Origin: Eshraghiella sp045542375
Lineage (GTDB): Bacteria > Bacillota > Clostridia > Lachnospirales > Lachnospiraceae
Assembly: GCA_045542375.1 (NCBI GenBank)
Contig: JAZQKW010000102.1
Coordinates: forward strand, 1 to 14,525
Direction: 5' to 3'
DNA length: 14,525 nt
Positions 13,964 to 14,525 of the stretch are shown here, one piece after another. A program made the translations under genes and the position numbers. Below the pieces are notes generated by a model, which worked only from the letters and a program-made list of their open reading frames with translations, was not told the DNA's origin and searched no databases. Positions within the stretch are counted from its first letter, which is position 1, and the number at the start of each line of letters is the position of its first letter.

Positions 13964-14525
13964 ATGAGCGTTATTTCAATGAAACAGTTACTTGAAGCAG
14001 GTGTTCACTTTGGACATCAGACAAGAAGATGGAACCCTAAGATGGCAGAGTACATCTACACAGAGAGAAATGGTATTTATATCATTGACTTACAGAAGTC
14101 TGTAGGTAAAGTAGATGAAGCTTACAATGCAATTTATGATGTTGCAGCTCAGGGTGGAACAATCCTTTTCGTAGGTACTAAGAAGCAGGCACAGGATGCA
14201 GTTAAGTCTGAAGCTGAGCGTTGCGGAATGTTCTACGTTAACGAAAGATGGTTAGGTGGTATGCTCACTAACTTCAAGACAATTCAGAGCAGAATTAACA
14301 GATTAAAAGAAATCGAAGCTATGGAAGCTGATGGAACATTTGATGTTCTTCTTAAGAAGGAAGTTATCCAGCTTAAGAAAGAGCAGGAGAAGCTTGAGAA
14401 GAACCTTGGCGGTATCAAGAACATGAAGAGAATTCCAGATGCTATCTTCGTAGTAGATCCTAAGAAGGAAGCTATCTGCGTTAAGGAAGCACATGTACTC
14501 GGAATTCCACTTATCGGTATTGCAG
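13964..14525 (+). CDS. rpsB: 30S ribosomal protein S2, 3'-truncated by window edge
   Basis: S2 is a protein of the small ribosomal subunit, binding 16S rRNA late in assembly near the head-body junction, where it also contacts S1 in many bacteria. Visible are 187 complete codons of a protein usually about 245 residues long. The start MSVISMKQLLEAGVHFGHQTRRWNPKM is a clear S2 signature. Further family marks are IYIIDLQKSV, the ILFVGTKKQAQ segment, the RWLGGMLTNFKTI block and the DAIFVVDPKKEA segment. The RBS GGAGG at 13952-13956 lies 7 bases before the ATG. The gene is separated from the flagellar operon by a strong terminator and has its own structured leader. In most Firmicutes tsf follows, beyond this window. 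Confidence 0.98.
   Translation, partial: MSVISMKQLLEAGVHFGHQTRRWNPKMAEYIYTERNGIYIIDLQKSVGKVDEAYNAIYDVAAQGGTILFVGTKKQAQDAVKSEAERCGMFYVNERWLGGMLTNFKTIQSRINRLKEIEAMEADGTFDVLLKKEVIQLKKEQEKLEKNLGGIKNMKRIPDAIFVVDPKKEAICVKEAHVLGIPLIGIA

Overview
This window holds the 3' end of a large flagellar/chemotaxis (fla/che) operon of an anaerobic, low-GC Gram-positive bacterium, followed by the start of the ribosomal protein S2 gene. A Clostridia member of the Lachnospiraceae type (Roseburia, Lachnospira or Butyrivibrio relatives) fits best. The reasons are the AT-rich coding style, strong GGAGG ribosome binding sites, the combination CheC + CheD + CheW + CheA, a FapA-type (DUF342) gene beside the sigma factor, and the small accessory proteins. 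The genus is an inference that I cannot confirm from this sequence alone.

Layout, all on the + strand. 1-1667: flhA, 5' end cut off by the window edge. 1669-3763: flhF and flhG, the GTPase/ATPase pair that sets flagellar position and number. 3774-4478: a YcgR-type PilZ protein (c-di-GMP brake). 4507-9296: chemotaxis block cheB-cheA-cheW-cheC-cheD. 9323-9616: a small two-helix membrane protein. 9633-10397: fliA/sigD, the flagellar sigma factor. 10409-12004: a FapA protein. 12027-12314: a small hydrophilic orphan protein. 12324-13208: a DUF6115/SwrB-like membrane-anchored coiled-coil protein. 13205-13783: a membrane-anchored Thr/Pro-rich protein ending in the LysM-like module of MltG but lacking its catalytic domain. 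13792-13821: a strong intrinsic terminator. 13829-13963: a promoter candidate and a structured rpsB leader. 13964-14525: rpsB, 3' end cut off.

Gene spacing is very tight, from a 4-bp overlap to 28 bp, and I see no internal terminator. The block from flhA to the MltG-like gene therefore reads as one transcript. Its order (flhA, flhF, flhG, che genes, sigma factor, swrB-like gene, then rpsB) matches the known end of the Bacillus subtilis fla/che operon. Against that backbone five genes are extra: PilZ, the two-helix protein, FapA, the 95-residue protein and the MltG-like protein.

Working together: FlhA belongs to the flagellar export gate, FlhF/FlhG place it, and CheA/W/B/C/D handle signal transduction and adaptation. 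The PilZ protein couples c-di-GMP to motility, and FliA switches on late flagellar genes. CheY and CheR are not in this window. I see no defence system, mobile element or CRISPR array. The least described parts are the accessory proteins around fliA and the rpsB leader, where a stem arm could alternatively pair with the Shine-Dalgarno region.
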